Source: Gracilimonas sp965227215 (GTDB lineage Bacteria; Bacteroidota; Rhodothermia; Balneolales; Balneolaceae). From it: 64,000 bases of DNA. The notes beneath the pieces are model-generated. The model did not search any database. It had not been told where the DNA came from and saw nothing but the letters and a program-made list of their open reading frames with translations. The DNA lies in the NCBI GenBank assembly GCA_965227215.1, contig OZ245729.1, positions 3,038,001-3,102,000 of the forward strand, read 5' to 3'. Within the stretch, counting starts at the first letter, position 1. Each line of letters opens with the position of its first letter. Shown piece by piece: positions 17,470 through 26,182 of the stretch. Made by a program: the position numbers and the translations under genes.

Positions 17470-18300
17470 ATGAATACATTCACACAAATAAACTCAGTTT
17501 CCACTGCTAAATTAGGGCCAAGAGATTTTAACAGGGTTAAGGAACTGCTTTTCGATTACTGCGGTATTTTTCTTCAGGAAGGTAAAGAAGCCCTGGTACA
17601 AAGCCGGCTGATGAGAAGAATGCGAAAGCTGGGAATTGAAAGTTTTTCCGCATACCTGGATTTCATAGAAAGGCCGGAATCGGGGGGAGAGTTTTTGTCT
17701 TTTGTAGATGTTTTAACCACCAATAAAACGCATTTCTTCAGGGAAGCCCAGCATTTTGATTTCATTAAAAGGCACATTATCCCAACTTTGGAAGGGCGTA
17801 ATGCAAAATGGTGGTCGGCCGGATGTTCTTCTGGTGAGGAACCGGTTACAACAAGTATCGTTCTTCAGGAAGCCCGAAGAAACACGTCCTGGTCTTCCGT
17901 AAAGATTTTGGCAACAGATATATCAAGAGAAGTATTGAAGGTGGCCAAGAATGGGGTTTACCCGTCCACGCGAATGAAAGATGTGCCGGATTCTACCCGT
18001 CGCAAATACTTTGATGCCATCGGGAATAACGAATTTAAGGTAAAAGAGAATATTCAAAGCATGATTACCTACGGCCGCCTGAACCTGATGGAAGATTGGC
18101 CACTGAAAGGAAATTTTCAGGTAATCATGTGTCGGAATGTGATGATCTATTTCAACAGGCAAACCCAACAGGAGGTTGTTCAAAAATTCTATGATCAACT
18201 ACAGCCGGGAGGGTATTTATTTCTGGGTCATTCCGAAAGTGTTTCATCAAATAACAAAGGATTCAAGAACTTGGCTCCTGCTGTTTACCAGAAAATATAA
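17470..18300 (+). CDS. cheR: Chemotaxis receptor methyltransferase CheR
   Basis: A 276-aa SAM-dependent methyltransferase that methylates receptor glutamates for adaptation. It has the N-terminal helical CheR domain (to about 90) and the catalytic domain with WSAGCSSGEEP (SAM-binding), LATDIS, FQVIMCRNVMIYF and a late GHSES motif. It sits between cheA and cheD in the operon. The receptor encoded at 28980-30737 ends in a CheR-type pentapeptide, so this enzyme probably tethers to its substrate. The initiator ATG follows AAGGGC at tight spacing. Confidence 0.93.
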   Translation: MNTFTQINSVSTAKLGPRDFNRVKELLFDYCGIFLQEGKEALVQSRLMRRMRKLGIESFSAYLDFIERPESGGEFLSFVDVLTTNKTHFFREAQHFDFIKRHIIPTLEGRNAKWWSAGCSSGEEPVTTSIVLQEARRNTSWSSVKILATDISREVLKVAKNGVYPSTRMKDVPDSTRRKYFDAIGNNEFKVKENIQSMITYGRLNLMEDWPLKGNFQVIMCRNVMIYFNRQTQQEVVQKFYDQLQPGGYLFLGHSESVSSNNKGFKNLAPAVYQKI

Positions 18301-18311
18301 CGGTTTGTTGA

Positions 18312-18845
18312 ATGAGAAAAGTAGTAGGTGTTAGTGATTTAAAGGTTTCAGCCAATGCAGATGAGAAAATTATCACCCATGCATTGGGCAGCTGTCTCGG
18401 GATTACAGCGTACGACCCGGTAGCTAAAGTAGGAGGAATGGTGCATGTGATGCTCCCTCTTGCCAAAGCGGATCGGGTAAAAGCAAAGACCCGGCCGGCT
18501 ATGTTTGTAGATACCGGGTTCGGACTGCTGCTGAATGAAGTGTACGAACTAGGGGCACAGAAAAAGAATCTTGAGATTATTGTAGCCGGCGGGGCCAGTA
18601 TGAAGAAGAATCAGGATGACGATTACTTCAAAATTGGCAAACGAAATTTCACCGTACTTCGAAAACTACTCTGGAAAAACGGATTTATGATAACATCGCA
18701 GGATGTTGGGGGGAGTATCTCGCGCACCATGGTGTTATCGCTTTCAGACGGGCAGGTAACCATCAATAAGAAGCCTCTGAATAATGTGAACCGCTCAACG
18801 GGGATCTCGGTTGGTGCCGAGTTCAACCACCAGGTAGCAATTTAA
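18312..18845 (+). CDS. cheD: Chemoreceptor glutamine deamidase CheD
   Basis: A 177-aa deamidase that converts receptor Gln to Glu and, in many bacteria, binds CheC-type phosphatases. The catalytic Cys28 is in HALGSCLG and His45 in GGMVHVMLP, both in the expected positions. Its length is normal and it sits 11 bases after cheR. Its presence together with two CheX-like proteins resembles the CheC/CheD-style adaptation logic of Bacillus and Thermotoga more than the CheZ logic of enterics; CheC itself is not seen here. Confidence 0.92.
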   Translation: MRKVVGVSDLKVSANADEKIITHALGSCLGITAYDPVAKVGGMVHVMLPLAKADRVKAKTRPAMFVDTGFGLLLNEVYELGAQKKNLEIIVAGGASMKKNQDDDYFKIGKRNFTVLRKLLWKNGFMITSQDVGGSISRTMVLSLSDGQVTINKKPLNNVNRSTGISVGAEFNHQVAI

Positions 18846-18856
18846 AGGAGGGTATT

Positions 18857-19279
18857 ATGGGAATGAACATATTAATAGTGGATGATTGCCAGGTAATGCG
18901 TATGGTGATTCGCCGCACTGTTGAGATTTGTGATTTCGAGATCAATGAGATCGTTGAGGCTGAGAATGGAAGACAGGCTCTGGATTTGGTCCGTGGACAG
19001 GAATTTGGTTTGATCATTGCCGATTTAAATATGCCTGTTATGACGGGCGCTGAGATGCTGGCACACTTAAAACTAGATCCGGCTACCTGCCGCATTCCCA
19101 TTCTTACTGTGTCGGCAGAAAGCAACGACGAGAAAATCGAAATCGTCGAAGAACTTGGTACCAATTTTTTACACAAACCATTCACTCCTGAAATCCTAAG
19201 AAATAAAATATTAAAGTTGTTAGGCAAAGAATCGATAACAACTGAAGATTCAGGTTATATGGTAAATGGTGGATATTAA
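18857..19279 (+). CDS. cheY: CheY-like response regulator
   Basis: A 140-aa single receiver. Acidic pocket IVDD, phospho-acceptor Asp56 in IIADLNMP, TVSAESN switch segment and FLHKPFTPE lysine. A tail of about 15 residues after the last helix has no known motif. AAAGGAGGG precedes the ATG, the strongest ribosome-binding site in the operon, suggesting high expression. It resembles the cheY genes at 22342 and 31289 (shared MPxMxGxEML and VSAESN/VSTESN/VSSENN segments), so these three form one paralogue family. Confidence 0.88.
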   Translation: MGMNILIVDDCQVMRMVIRRTVEICDFEINEIVEAENGRQALDLVRGQEFGLIIADLNMPVMTGAEMLAHLKLDPATCRIPILTVSAESNDEKIEIVEELGTNFLHKPFTPEILRNKILKLLGKESITTEDSGYMVNGGY

Positions 19280-19302
19280 ACCGTAACTGTTATGGGAGTT
19301 CT

Positions 19303-19713
19303 ATGAAGAAAGAAGCAATAAATCATGTACTCATCATTGATGATGAGCCGGCCATCCGAATACTGCAAAGAGTGTTGCTTCGAAGAAGCAGATTCAGCGT
19401 AGGTGATATCTTTGAAGCTGGCAACGGCATTGAGGCTATTGATATCATGAGCAGAAATGATATAGACCTGATACTGACTGACATAGAAATGCCGGTTATG
19501 AATGGCATCGAATTCCTGAATATCATTCACAATCACCACAAGTTCAAAGATATACCGGTGGTTGCAGCAACTGCAGAAACGGGAGAACAGTTATTAAACA
19601 TGTTGGCATTCTGGGGGCATGGGTACATCAGAAAACCTCTTCGCCAGTCTATACTCGAAAAAGAAATATCAAAATTTTATGGAATCAACAATGAGTACTA
19701 CTTACACGGATAA
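19303..19713 (+). CDS. Single-domain response regulator
   Basis: A 136-aa receiver with LIIDDEPA, phospho-acceptor Asp60 in ILTDIEMP, the AATAETG switch and YIRKPLR lysine. It is more divergent than the other CheY-like proteins here and may not bind the motor. Its 3' end overlaps the following phosphatase gene by 23 bases, so the two are probably translationally coupled and may act as a regulator-phosphatase pair. Confidence 0.82.
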   Translation: MKKEAINHVLIIDDEPAIRILQRVLLRRSRFSVGDIFEAGNGIEAIDIMSRNDIDLILTDIEMPVMNGIEFLNIIHNHHKFKDIPVVAATAETGEQLLNMLAFWGHGYIRKPLRQSILEKEISKFYGINNEYYLHG

Positions 19714-20164
19714 AATCCACGACATCGCTGTAAATACATTCGAGATAACTTGTTACATGTTCCCGCTGGAAGAATGGGAAATGGAAGATGCCGATATGCT
19801 CGAAAAACCAAATGGGTTATCTCGCTCTGTGGTACACTTTGATGGGGCAGCCAATGGTGGGATGGTTATAGATGCTTCTGAAGACCTGCTGGAAGCTATT
19901 GCTGCCAATATGCTGGGCGTAGATGAAGCCACTCAGGAAGAAAAAGAAGGAGCTCTTTGCGAAATCGCAAATATCATATGTGGCAACACTGTACCCCTTT
20001 TTGCCAGGAATGAAAATATCTGCTATATCCGTCCGCCGCGTATTGCCAAACCGGAAGAAGACCTGGATTCAATTTTCAATAATATGCATCACGAAAAGTT
20101 GCAGGTGTATCTCGACGAGGGCGTTGCAGATATCTCCATCTATTATGATGCAGAGGAGCAGTAA
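19691..20164 (+). CDS. Second CheX-like phosphatase
   Basis: A 157-aa protein of the CheX fold, with Glu91 and Asn94 in ALCEIANIICGNT forming the ExxN catalytic signature. It is acidic and less similar to canonical CheX than the first copy. Longer frames begin at 19619, but these lie deep inside the preceding regulator; the ATG at 19691, with GGA eight bases before it, gives the usual CheX N terminus. It overlaps cheB by one base (TAATG). Having two phosphatases of one family in an operon suggests specialisation for different receivers. Confidence 0.72.
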   Translation: MSTTYTDKIHDIAVNTFEITCYMFPLEEWEMEDADMLEKPNGLSRSVVHFDGAANGGMVIDASEDLLEAIAANMLGVDEATQEEKEGALCEIANIICGNTVPLFARNENICYIRPPRIAKPEEDLDSIFNNMHHEKLQVYLDEGVADISIYYDAEEQ

Positions 20165-21231
20165 TGATCAAAGTTCTTATTGTTGATGATTCGGCCGTAG
20201 TAAGGAAACTGCTCACCGAAGAGTTGAACAAGCAAAAAGATATTGAAGTTGTAGGAACGGCTATCGATCCTTACATAGCTCGCGAGAAAATTATCCAGCT
20301 TAAACCGGATGTATTAACGCTCGATTTAGAAATGCCGCGTATGGATGGGCTTTCGTTTTTGGGGAAGCTCATGAAGCATTTTCCGATGCCGGTGGTTGTC
20401 GTCAGTTCACTAACGCCCAAGAACAGTGCAAATGCTTTAAACGCATTGCGACTTGGAGCTGTGGATGTAATCTGCAAACCCGGTTCAGCCTATTCAACCC
20501 AGAATATATCACAGGATATTGTAAAGTCGATTCGGGTAGCATCTGTCGCCCGTTTTGATAAGCATATGGACTCCATCCGTTCCATGCAGTCAAATCAGAA
20601 GACAGAAGATATTCCTGAAATAAGCGGGCTTCAGCATACTACCAATAAATTAATAGCGATTGGAGCTTCTACCGGGGGAACCCGGGCACTTGAAGCCGTC
20701 TTAACCGAGCTTCCTGCAAATATGCCGGGTATAGTAATTACTCAGCATATGCCGCCGGTATTCACAAAAAGTTTTTCCGAACGACTTAACAGCATATGCC
20801 GGATTAATGTGAGGGAAGCAGAAGACGGAGATTTGATTAAATCGGGTCAGGCTCTTATCGCCCCGGGCAATTTTCACATGCTGGTAGAGAAAACGAGTGC
20901 TAAATATTATATACGAATAAAATCGGGCCCTCCGGTACATCATCAGCGGCCAAGTGTGGATGTGATGTTCAATTCAGTTGCGAAATCAGCCGGACTGAAC
21001 GCAATGGGAGTAATACTGACCGGTATGGGGGCTGACGGTGCAAGCGGACTTTTAAATATGAAAAATGCAGGTGCACATACCATAGCCCAGGACGAGGCAA
21101 CTTCGGTGGTATATGGTATGCCCAAAGAAGCTGTAAAATTAGGAGCTGCTGAAGAGGTTTTACCTCTCCAGGCAATTCCGAATGCTATTATTAAGCAAAT
21201 GGCTCGCAAAATGGCTGAGCCGGTTTCATAG
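20164..21231 (+). CDS. cheB: Receptor methylesterase/deamidase CheB (copy 1)
   Basis: A 355-aa two-domain adaptation enzyme. Receiver domain with Asp54 in LTLDLEMP, then a linker and a CheB catalytic domain with the triad Ser169 (GASTGG), His195 (ITQHMP) and Asp291 (GMGADG). Normal length. It removes methyl groups from receptors when phosphorylated by CheA. It is followed 20 bases later by a second complete CheB gene of the same architecture, evidently a tandem duplication. Confidence 0.94.
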   Translation: MIKVLIVDDSAVVRKLLTEELNKQKDIEVVGTAIDPYIAREKIIQLKPDVLTLDLEMPRMDGLSFLGKLMKHFPMPVVVVSSLTPKNSANALNALRLGAVDVICKPGSAYSTQNISQDIVKSIRVASVARFDKHMDSIRSMQSNQKTEDIPEISGLQHTTNKLIAIGASTGGTRALEAVLTELPANMPGIVITQHMPPVFTKSFSERLNSICRINVREAEDGDLIKSGQALIAPGNFHMLVEKTSAKYYIRIKSGPPVHHQRPSVDVMFNSVAKSAGLNAMGVILTGMGADGASGLLNMKNAGAHTIAQDEATSVVYGMPKEAVKLGAAEEVLPLQAIPNAIIKQMARKMAEPVS

Positions 21232-21251
21232 CAAAACCAGGGAGGGGTAAA

Positions 21252-22325
21252 ATGATCAAAGTGCTGGTGGTTGACGATTCTTTATTTGACAGAAAACTTA
21301 TTTCGTTTCTACTGAATAAGCAGGAGGATATGGAAGTTGTTGGCTGTGCTGAAGATCCTTACGAAGCCCGTCAATTACTGGCTGAACTGAAACCGGATGT
21401 GATAACACTGGATATGCTGATGCCCCGCATGGACGGACTCACCTTCTTAAAGAAGTTGACAAAGCATTTACCCATTCCTGTGGTTGTGGTTAGTTCTGTA
21501 ACTCCGACTAACAGCAAAAGAGCTTTGAATGCACTGGCTGAAGGTGCTATTGAGGTGATTTCTAAACCAAAAGCAGAGTATGGCGCCAAAGAGATGGAGC
21601 TGGATCTGGTGAAAGCCGTCCGGACAGCTTCTGTTGCCAATGTGGTATCGCAGACTGGTTCCGGAATACTGCAAGCTGGGGAAAAAAACACTAGGTATGT
21701 AAAAGATAACCCACAGAAAAAGAGCGCAGGTACTGAGCAGAGGTTGATTGCAATTGGCTCGTCAACCGGTGGCACCCGTGCGCTGGAGTTTCTGCTGCCC
21801 CAAATGCCGGCTACTATACCCGGTATAGTAATTGTGCAACATATGCCTGCAGGATTTACCCATCATTTTGCGGAACGTCTTAATCAAATCTGCAGGGTAG
21901 AAGTAGTGGAGGCAAAAGAAGGAGATTTTGTACAACGCGGTAAAGTTTTAATTGCACCGGGCGATAAACATATGAAAATAGTGGCAGCACCGGGCGGATA
22001 TCGGGTTCTTCTAGATGAATCAGAGAAGGTAAACCATCACCGCCCGAGCGTTGATATTTTATTCAAATCAGTAGCAAAAGCAGCCGGTGAAAAAGCTACG
22101 GGTGTTATACTGACCGGAATGGGAAATGACGGAGCCGCAGGACTTTTACAGATGAAATTAACGGGGTCACATACCATCGTGCAAGACGAAGAAAGCTCGG
22201 TAGTATATGGCATGCCGAAAGAAGCAGTCAAAATTGGTGCTGCTACAGAAATCAGAGACCTGAAAGAAATCTCTGATGCAATTATGAAGCAGTTTGAAAC
22301 AAAGAAATTAGAATCTATAGTGTAA
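21252..22325 (+). CDS. cheB: Receptor methylesterase/deamidase CheB (copy 2)
   Basis: A 357-aa paralogue of the preceding gene with all key residues kept: Asp54 in ITLDMLMP, Ser171 (GSSTGG), His197 (IVQHMP) and Asp293 (GMGNDG). Similarity is strong in both domains, and the interdomain linker (about 133-160) is the least conserved part. The receiver reads VVDDSLFDRK where copy 1 has VVDDSAVVRK (DD followed by a different switch helix), which could change partner choice. It has a strong GGAGGGG site before its ATG. Both copies appear functional. Confidence 0.93.
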   Translation: MIKVLVVDDSLFDRKLISFLLNKQEDMEVVGCAEDPYEARQLLAELKPDVITLDMLMPRMDGLTFLKKLTKHLPIPVVVVSSVTPTNSKRALNALAEGAIEVISKPKAEYGAKEMELDLVKAVRTASVANVVSQTGSGILQAGEKNTRYVKDNPQKKSAGTEQRLIAIGSSTGGTRALEFLLPQMPATIPGIVIVQHMPAGFTHHFAERLNQICRVEVVEAKEGDFVQRGKVLIAPGDKHMKIVAAPGGYRVLLDESEKVNHHRPSVDILFKSVAKAAGEKATGVILTGMGNDGAAGLLQMKLTGSHTIVQDEESSVVYGMPKEAVKIGAATEIRDLKEISDAIMKQFETKKLESIV

Positions 22326-22341
22326 CTAACCGGAGATAAAA

Positions 22342-22722
22342 ATGGCAATTAATATACTTGTGGTAGACGACAGTGCTGTAATGCGAAGCATGATCATTAA
22401 AACGATTAAGAACACTGGCATTGAGGTGGGCGAAGTTCACCAGGCAGGAAATGGTGCAGAAGGCCTGGAAGTACTTGAAGAGAACTGGCTCGACTTACTT
22501 TTTATTGATGTAAACATGCCGGTGATGGATGGCATGGAAATGCTGGCTCAGGTACGTAAAAATCCGGTAACCATGGATATGCCGATTCTCATCGTTTCTA
22601 CAGAAAGTAATAACGAGCGCATTAAGATTATTGACGAGCAGTATGCCGGTTTTGTGCACAAACCTTTTACGGCCGAAGTGCTGAAAGAGAAAATTCTGGA
22701 TGTACTAGGGGTGATGCACTAA
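22342..22722 (+). CDS. cheY: CheY response regulator (last gene of the che operon)
   Basis: A minimal 126-aa receiver, the size of classical CheY. VVDDSAVMR pocket, Asp56 in FIDVNMP, VSTESN switch and FVHKPFTAE lysine. CGGAGA precedes the ATG, 16 bases after cheB copy 2. Because it is minimal and lacks tails, it is the best candidate for the motor-binding CheY, although FliM here lacks the usual CheY-docking peptide. No clear terminator follows. Confidence 0.88.
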   Translation: MAINILVVDDSAVMRSMIIKTIKNTGIEVGEVHQAGNGAEGLEVLEENWLDLLFIDVNMPVMDGMEMLAQVRKNPVTMDMPILIVSTESNNERIKIIDEQYAGFVHKPFTAEVLKEKILDVLGVMH

Positions 22723-22939
22723 AAAAGCTAATTCAAACGATCATGCCTTCTTTCAACCAAATTAAGAGGGCAGTCATATCTTATTTCTTTGCTAAGTGAT
22801 AAAACACGATATCAATTAGGCAGAATTACCTATTCCGCTCTTCTTCAAAATTTAGGTGTATTAGCTGATTGATCGGCAGTGAGACTATAGTACCTTTCTA
22901 ATATTAATAATTTCTAATGAAGTTTATCAGTTGACGCTC

Positions 22940-22966
22940 TTCATAAGAAATAGGATTGGCCGATAA
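22940..22966 (+). promoter_or_regulatory. Possible FliA promoter of the hybrid kinase gene
   Basis: A perfect GCCGATAA -10 element lies 34 bases before the ATG at 23000. The -35 position reads TTCATAAG at the standard 11-base spacing, a weaker match than the TTAAG sites elsewhere. Confidence 0.4.
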
Positions 22967-22999
22967 GTCCAGTCAATAAGGAATCAATACGAAGAATAC

Positions 23000-25900
23000 A
23001 TGAAAACCGAAGAACAGTTTTTACGAAACCTGAATACCGATTTTTTAAAGTCGGCTTTTAAAGCTATTCCCTTTGCGGCCGTAGTAACTAACGTTGAACG
23101 CGAGATAATCGCCGTCAATCAGGCTTTTGTGGATATCTTTGGTTTTTCTAGAGAAGAAGTACTCGGAGAGAAAACGGCCATGTTGTATGCCGATAAAGAT
23201 GATTTCAATCAAACCGGCAAAACCAAATACAATAAGACTTCAGATGTTGAGAAGGCCTCCTACGAACTGTCATATCGTACCAAGGAAGGAGAGGATTTCC
23301 CTGCCGAAACGGTAGGCAGTGTAGTAAAGAATGGTGAAGGGGATACGATTGGCTTTTTGGGACTTATTAAAGATCTGAGGGAGCAGAAAGATAGAGAAGC
23401 GAACCTGCAACAGCTTACCGATCAGCTGCATTTATTAGTAAAGGTGATGAGCCAGGATACTTACGACTATGATCAGCAGATTAACCAATCTCTGAAACTT
23501 ACCTCAGAACTTTTAGGACTTGAGCTCGGGATTATAAGTTCTGTTAATGATCAAACATACACCGTAGCATACTTCTACCCTGAAGATTCCGGACTGGAAA
23601 AAGGTATGGAGTTTGAATTAAGCAATACCTACTGCGATATCATGCTGAAAGCCGATGAAGTGCTGGCGATTAACCATATGGGGGAATCAGAATACTGCCA
23701 CCATATTTGTTATGAGCAGTTCAAGCTCGAAAGTTATGTAGGAGCTCCTGTTTACGTAGATGGGGATTTGTTTGGAACCCTGAATTTTTCCAGTGAGAAA
23801 AAAAGAAGAGTATTTAGCCGGGGTGATAAAGACACCATTACACTTTTGGCAGAGTGGATCGGCTCCATTCTCGAAAGGAAAGAAATTGAGGAAGAGCTGG
23901 AAGAAAGTCGCGAACTTTATCAACTGATAGCTAGCAACTCAGCTGACCTGGTTTGCCTGCATGAAGCCGATGGCACGTATATATATGTGTCTCCTGTGGT
24001 TGAGCAGCTTTTGGGATACACCGCTGAAGAGCTTAAAGGGACAAGTCCCTATGTGCTTTTTCATCCTGAAGATTTAGAACGAATACAGAAAGAGTCTCAT
24101 GAAAAGGCAAAAAAGGGTGAGCAGATCTTAAACTTTACCTATCGGATTCGGAAAAAGAACGGAGAATATATTTGGTTTGAAACCGCTACCGAACCGGTAC
24201 TGAATAAAGAAGGCGAAGTAGTAAAGCTGAGAACAGGTTCCCGGGATGTAACCAAAAGAAAGCGGCTTGAATTATTGCTTCGGGAAACCAATAGAATGGC
24301 TGCTGTGGGGGGCTGGGAGTTATACCTGGATTCCGGTAAATCGTTATGGACGGATGAAGTTTATAATATTCATGAGCTTCCCATAGGATCAGATACGAAC
24401 TTGGAAGATGGCTTAAGTTTTTACCCGGGTGATGCGCGAGATATAATAGAAGCAGCAGTGAATCATACTGCACAAACCGGTGAGGGATACGATCTTGAGC
24501 TTCCATTCATTTCAGCAAAAGGAAATGAAAAGTGGGTACGGGCTATGGGAATGGCACAACGCAGAGAGGATGGGACAATCTACAAATTGTACGGGGTGTT
24601 TCAGGATGTGACAGAACGGAAGAAAATGGAGCTGGAACTGCTGAAAGCAAAGAATGAAGCCGAAGCAGCTAATCAGGCAAAGAGTGAATTCCTGGCAAAT
24701 ATCAGTCATGAGATCCGCACGCCGATGAACTCTATTTTAGGGTTTACAGAGCTCCTTCATAAAAGAGCGACCACCGGAGTTACAAAAAAATATTTGAATA
24801 ATATTTCCAGCAGCGGAAAAATGCTGTTGCAGCTGATCAATGATATTTTGGACCTGTCCAAGATTGAAGCCGGAAAGCAGGAAGTAAATCTGGCTCCCGT
24901 AAATGTGAAGAGCTTTATTCGGGAAATCAAAGAGGTGTTTTCTGTCAAAAGTGAACAAAAAGGTATTGAAATAGATATCATTATTGAGGAGGAAATTCCC
25001 GATGCTCTTCTTATGGATGACGTTCAGCTTCGTCAGGTTTTGTTCAATCTTGTGGGTAATGCTATAAAGTTCACGCAAAAAGGAAAGGTAACAATTGAGC
25101 TGGGGGCCAATCTGGAGCAGCAGGATCTGAGTAAAGTGGATCTGATTATAAAAGTGAGGGATACGGGTATCGGCATTTCCGAAGATAGACAGGAAAAGAT
25201 TTTTAATGCTTTTGAACAACAAGGGCGTAAAATTACCGATCAGTATGGCGGAACCGGCTTGGGGCTGGCTATCAGTAAAAAGCTGATAGAAATGATTAGC
25301 GGAGATATTACCGTAGAAAGCGAGGTAGGAAAAGGAAGTTGCTTTACCATTACCATCCCTGAAGTGATTACCTCATCAGTACTTATCGACGATAAGGAAG
25401 ATGACATCCTGCTTAAGGATATTCTGTTTGATGAAGCTACGGTTATGGTAGCCGATGACATTTTAACCAACAGGGAATTGGTAACTGAATTTTTAAAGGA
25501 ACACCCACTTACTATTCTGGAGGCTTGTGATGGAAATATTGCTATTCAAAAAGCCCGGGAACATACTATTGACCTGATTCTGATGGATATTAGAATGCCG
25601 GGCTTAGATGGTGTACGAACCATGAAAATCATAAAGCAAAACAATCCGGATGTGAAAATACTGGCGCTTACGGCATCAGGATTTATCGGGTATGGCGAGG
25701 AAGTGAAAGAAATGGGCTTTGATGGCTACATGCGAAAGCCGATCAGTTACAATAACCTGGTAAGCAATTTGAGTAAATTTCTACCTCATTCATCAACAGA
25801 TGGCGAAATGAAAGATGGGAATAAAGGATCAGCAAGCTCTGAAGAAGAAACGAGCGTTTCGGTGTGGAGTGAAGAGCATGTACTGGCTTTTGCAACTACC

Positions 25901-26182
25901 TGGCAGCCTAAGTTGAATAAGTTGCTACAGGAAATTGACAGAGAGGCATTAATGATGGACACCTGCGAAGCGTTTGCTGAAGAACTTAAAAAAGCTGGAT
26001 CGGAATTAAATGTTTCAGAATTAGAAATTTTGGCCGATAACATTCTCGAATATGCCTTCTGCTTTGACATTGAAGGTGTAGAGGAATCGTTAACGAAATT
26101 TGATCAGGTTATACAAACGAATATGCCGGTCGTTACAAATAATAAGGAATCAGTAGAAGTTTATGGAAGAGCAACGCAGTAA
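23000..26182 (+). CDS. Multi-sensor hybrid histidine kinase PAS-GAF-PAS-PAS-HisKA-HATPase-REC
   Basis: A soluble 1060-aa kinase. Order: PAS (15-130), GAF (about 145-295, with clustered Cys/His in SEYCHHICYEQ), PAS (305-420), PAS (about 430-540), HisKA with His570 in ANISHEIRTPMN, HATPase_c (VGNAIKFT, DTGIGIS, GGTGLGLAIS), and a receiver (about 813-930) with Asp863 in LMDIRMPG. The last 130 residues are a helical tail without a recognised motif. It overlaps the next kinase gene by 20 bases, so they are probably co-expressed. No transmembrane segment is present, so it senses an intracellular cue. Confidence 0.9.
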   Translation: MKTEEQFLRNLNTDFLKSAFKAIPFAAVVTNVEREIIAVNQAFVDIFGFSREEVLGEKTAMLYADKDDFNQTGKTKYNKTSDVEKASYELSYRTKEGEDFPAETVGSVVKNGEGDTIGFLGLIKDLREQKDREANLQQLTDQLHLLVKVMSQDTYDYDQQINQSLKLTSELLGLELGIISSVNDQTYTVAYFYPEDSGLEKGMEFELSNTYCDIMLKADEVLAINHMGESEYCHHICYEQFKLESYVGAPVYVDGDLFGTLNFSSEKKRRVFSRGDKDTITLLAEWIGSILERKEIEEELEESRELYQLIASNSADLVCLHEADGTYIYVSPVVEQLLGYTAEELKGTSPYVLFHPEDLERIQKESHEKAKKGEQILNFTYRIRKKNGEYIWFETATEPVLNKEGEVVKLRTGSRDVTKRKRLELLLRETNRMAAVGGWELYLDSGKSLWTDEVYNIHELPIGSDTNLEDGLSFYPGDARDIIEAAVNHTAQTGEGYDLELPFISAKGNEKWVRAMGMAQRREDGTIYKLYGVFQDVTERKKMELELLKAKNEAEAANQAKSEFLANISHEIRTPMNSILGFTELLHKRATTGVTKKYLNNISSSGKMLLQLINDILDLSKIEAGKQEVNLAPVNVKSFIREIKEVFSVKSEQKGIEIDIIIEEEIPDALLMDDVQLRQVLFNLVGNAIKFTQKGKVTIELGANLEQQDLSKVDLIIKVRDTGIGISEDRQEKIFNAFEQQGRKITDQYGGTGLGLAISKKLIEMISGDITVESEVGKGSCFTITIPEVITSSVLIDDKEDDILLKDILFDEATVMVADDILTNRELVTEFLKEHPLTILEACDGNIAIQKAREHTIDLILMDIRMPGLDGVRTMKIIKQNNPDVKILALTASGFIGYGEEVKEMGFDGYMRKPISYNNLVSNLSKFLPHSSTDGEMKDGNKGSASSEEETSVSVWSEEHVLAFATTWQPKLNKLLQEIDREALMMDTCEAFAEELKKAGSELNVSELEILADNILEYAFCFDIEGVEESLTKFDQVIQTNMPVVTNNKESVEVYGRATQ

